Origin: Ectothiorhodospiraceae bacterium
GTDB taxonomy: Bacteria; Bacteroidota; Ignavibacteria; SZUA-365; GCA-2699105
Length of the DNA: 33,372 nt
NCBI GenBank assembly: GCA_002699105.1
Contig: PABJ01000138.1
Coordinates: 1 to 33,372 of the forward strand
Direction of reading: 5' to 3'
Each line of letters opens with the position of its first letter. Within the stretch, counting starts at the first letter, position 1. The notes beneath the pieces were generated by a model. That model worked only from the letters and a program-made list of their open reading frames with translations, made no database searches and was not told the DNA's origin. Below, one piece after another: positions 32,242-33,372 of the stretch. The translations under genes were made by a program, and so were the position numbers.

Positions 32242-33372
32242 ATTCTCCCCACGCCCGTGGGGCTGTACCGTAATACTTGATGACGGGGTTGGTGCGGAGC
32301 TCATTCTCCCCACGCCCGTGGGGCTGTACCCTTCAAACCCCGCCGCCTGGCCCCGAAGGACGAATTCTCCCCACGCCCGTGGGGCTGTACCTCGTTATGC
32401 GGATACTTGCCGACGACTACGGTTATTCTCCCCACGCCCGTGGGGCTGTACCCTCATTGCTTAGCTCGATGGGCGATCTGCAGGCGATTCTCCCCACGCC
32501 CGTGGGGCTGTACCGACTTCGCTGAGCTTGCTGGAGCCACGATCTAAATTCTCCCCACGCCCGTGGGGCTGTACCGCAGAAGATCGAGACGCACGCGAAG
32601 GCCCTGGCATTCTCCCCACGCCCGTGGGGCTGTACCCAGCCCCCAGTGCTGGTACCAGAGCGAGCCGTCATTCTCCCCACGCCCGTGGGGCTGTACCCAA
32701 CAGGAGTGATCATGCGCACGATACTCACAAATTCTCCCCACGCCCGTGGGGCTGTACCTTCCATCATCTGCACAGGAGGCGTATGAGATGCATTCTCCCC
32801 ACGCCCGTGGGGCTGTACCCACGGAGGTACGAGATCGTGAGATATAGCATACATTCTCCCCACGCCCGTGGGGCTGTACCCTCTAAGCCATAGCGGATGT
32901 TCTTTGTTTATCAATTCTCCCCACGCCCGTGGGGCTGTACCCCACTTGCGCTATGAATTTCTCTGCATGGACCGATTCTCCCCACGCCCGTGGGGCTGTA
33001 CCCGCAACTACAAACGGCTCACGCGCGAACTCAAAATTCTCCCCACGCCCGTGGGGCTGTACCGGAAAATCGAGGCGATGTCTCCGAGGACTATTCATTC
33101 TCCCCACGCCCGTGGGGCTGTACCTACGTGCAAGAGTTCGAGGATGAAAGCGGCAACATTCTCCCCACGCCCGTGGGGCTGTACCGGATTATAGGTGTTA
33201 CGACTTCGCTGGCGGTCGATTCTCCCCACGCCCGTGGGGCTGTACCTTCGCTCCGCCGCCGTGATTCGATATAGCTTTTATTCTCCCCACGCCCGTGGGG
33301 CTGTACCCATTCGCGTATTGCTTTCGATATGCCCGCCGCTATTCTCCCCACGCCCGTGGGGCTGTACCCACA
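32242..33372 (+). CRISPR. Type I-E CRISPR array, at least 19 repeats, cut by the window edge
   Basis: Nineteen repeats of 28 bases start at 32242 and recur every 61 bases, the last at 33341-33368; four bases of the next spacer follow. All repeats look identical. They begin ATTCTCCCC and end GGGGCTGTACC, with the hairpin arms CCCCACG and CGTGGGG, like other I-E repeats and in the same orientation. Spacers are 33 bases except the fourth (32453-32486), which is 34. The array lies directly after cas2 and its leader, so new spacers should enter at the left end. No spacer was seen to match elsewhere in the window. Confidence 0.98.

Noticed and set aside
32195-33351. Several open frames on both strands running through the CRISPR array, with repeated peptides such as SPRPWGC and APRAWGE.
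   Set aside because: They are produced by translating the 28-base repeats; the periodic peptide reflects the 61-base repeat unit.

Overview
This window looks like chromosomal DNA of a Gram-negative-type bacterium, most likely of the Bacteroidota/Chlorobi (FCB) group. The evidence is a meso-diaminopimelate-type MurE (DNPR motif), a division/cell-wall cluster ending in ftsQ-ftsA-ftsZ, a tyrosine recombinase with the N-terminal arm-binding layout common in Bacteroidota elements, and a promoter-like TATATTTG with GTTG 19 bases upstream before that recombinase. The phylum is an inference; no rRNA or tRNA gene is visible to confirm it.

Positions 1-3436 hold the end of purA, a DUF1611 (DgcN-like) gene overlapping the purA stop, a convergent Na+/Ca2+ exchanger-family antiporter, and a divergent PAP2 phosphatase. 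After a 338-base gap carrying a four-repeat MraZ operator, positions 3775-20904 are a complete and tightly packed dcw cluster: mraZ, rsmH, ftsL-like, ftsI (with two PASTA domains), murE, murF, mraY, murD, ftsW, murG, murC, murB, ftsQ, ftsA, ftsZ. Many genes overlap by a few bases, so translational coupling is likely. A strong hairpin terminator closes the cluster after ftsZ.

Positions of about 21031-24941 look like a small integrated element. It has a tyrosine recombinase preceded by a cluster of TTGTTGCA(C/T) sites, a truncated second recombinase, an unrecognised 302-residue protein, a MerR/excisionase-type helix-turn-helix protein, and a replication-initiator-like protein preceded by overlapping alternative hairpins. 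It separates the dcw cluster from the CRISPR locus.

Positions 25534-33372 are a type I-E CRISPR-Cas locus: cse1 (casA), cse2 (casB), cas7, cas5, cas6e, cas1, cas2, then an array of 19 identical 28-base repeats running off the window edge. Two features make it unusual. The Cas5 protein carries an HNH nuclease domain fused to its C-terminus, and no cas3 gene is present in the window. The simplest reading is that the Cascade complex carries its own nuclease, delivered by Cas5, in place of the Cas3 helicase-nuclease. From memory, Cas5-HNH type I-E systems without Cas3 were reported in 2023 in a large clustering survey, so the architecture is rare but probably not entirely new. A one-spacer mini-array (one exact repeat, one degenerate repeat, 32-base spacer) lies between cas6e and cas1, without a copy of the main leader; it may be a remnant or may make a regulatory crRNA-like RNA.
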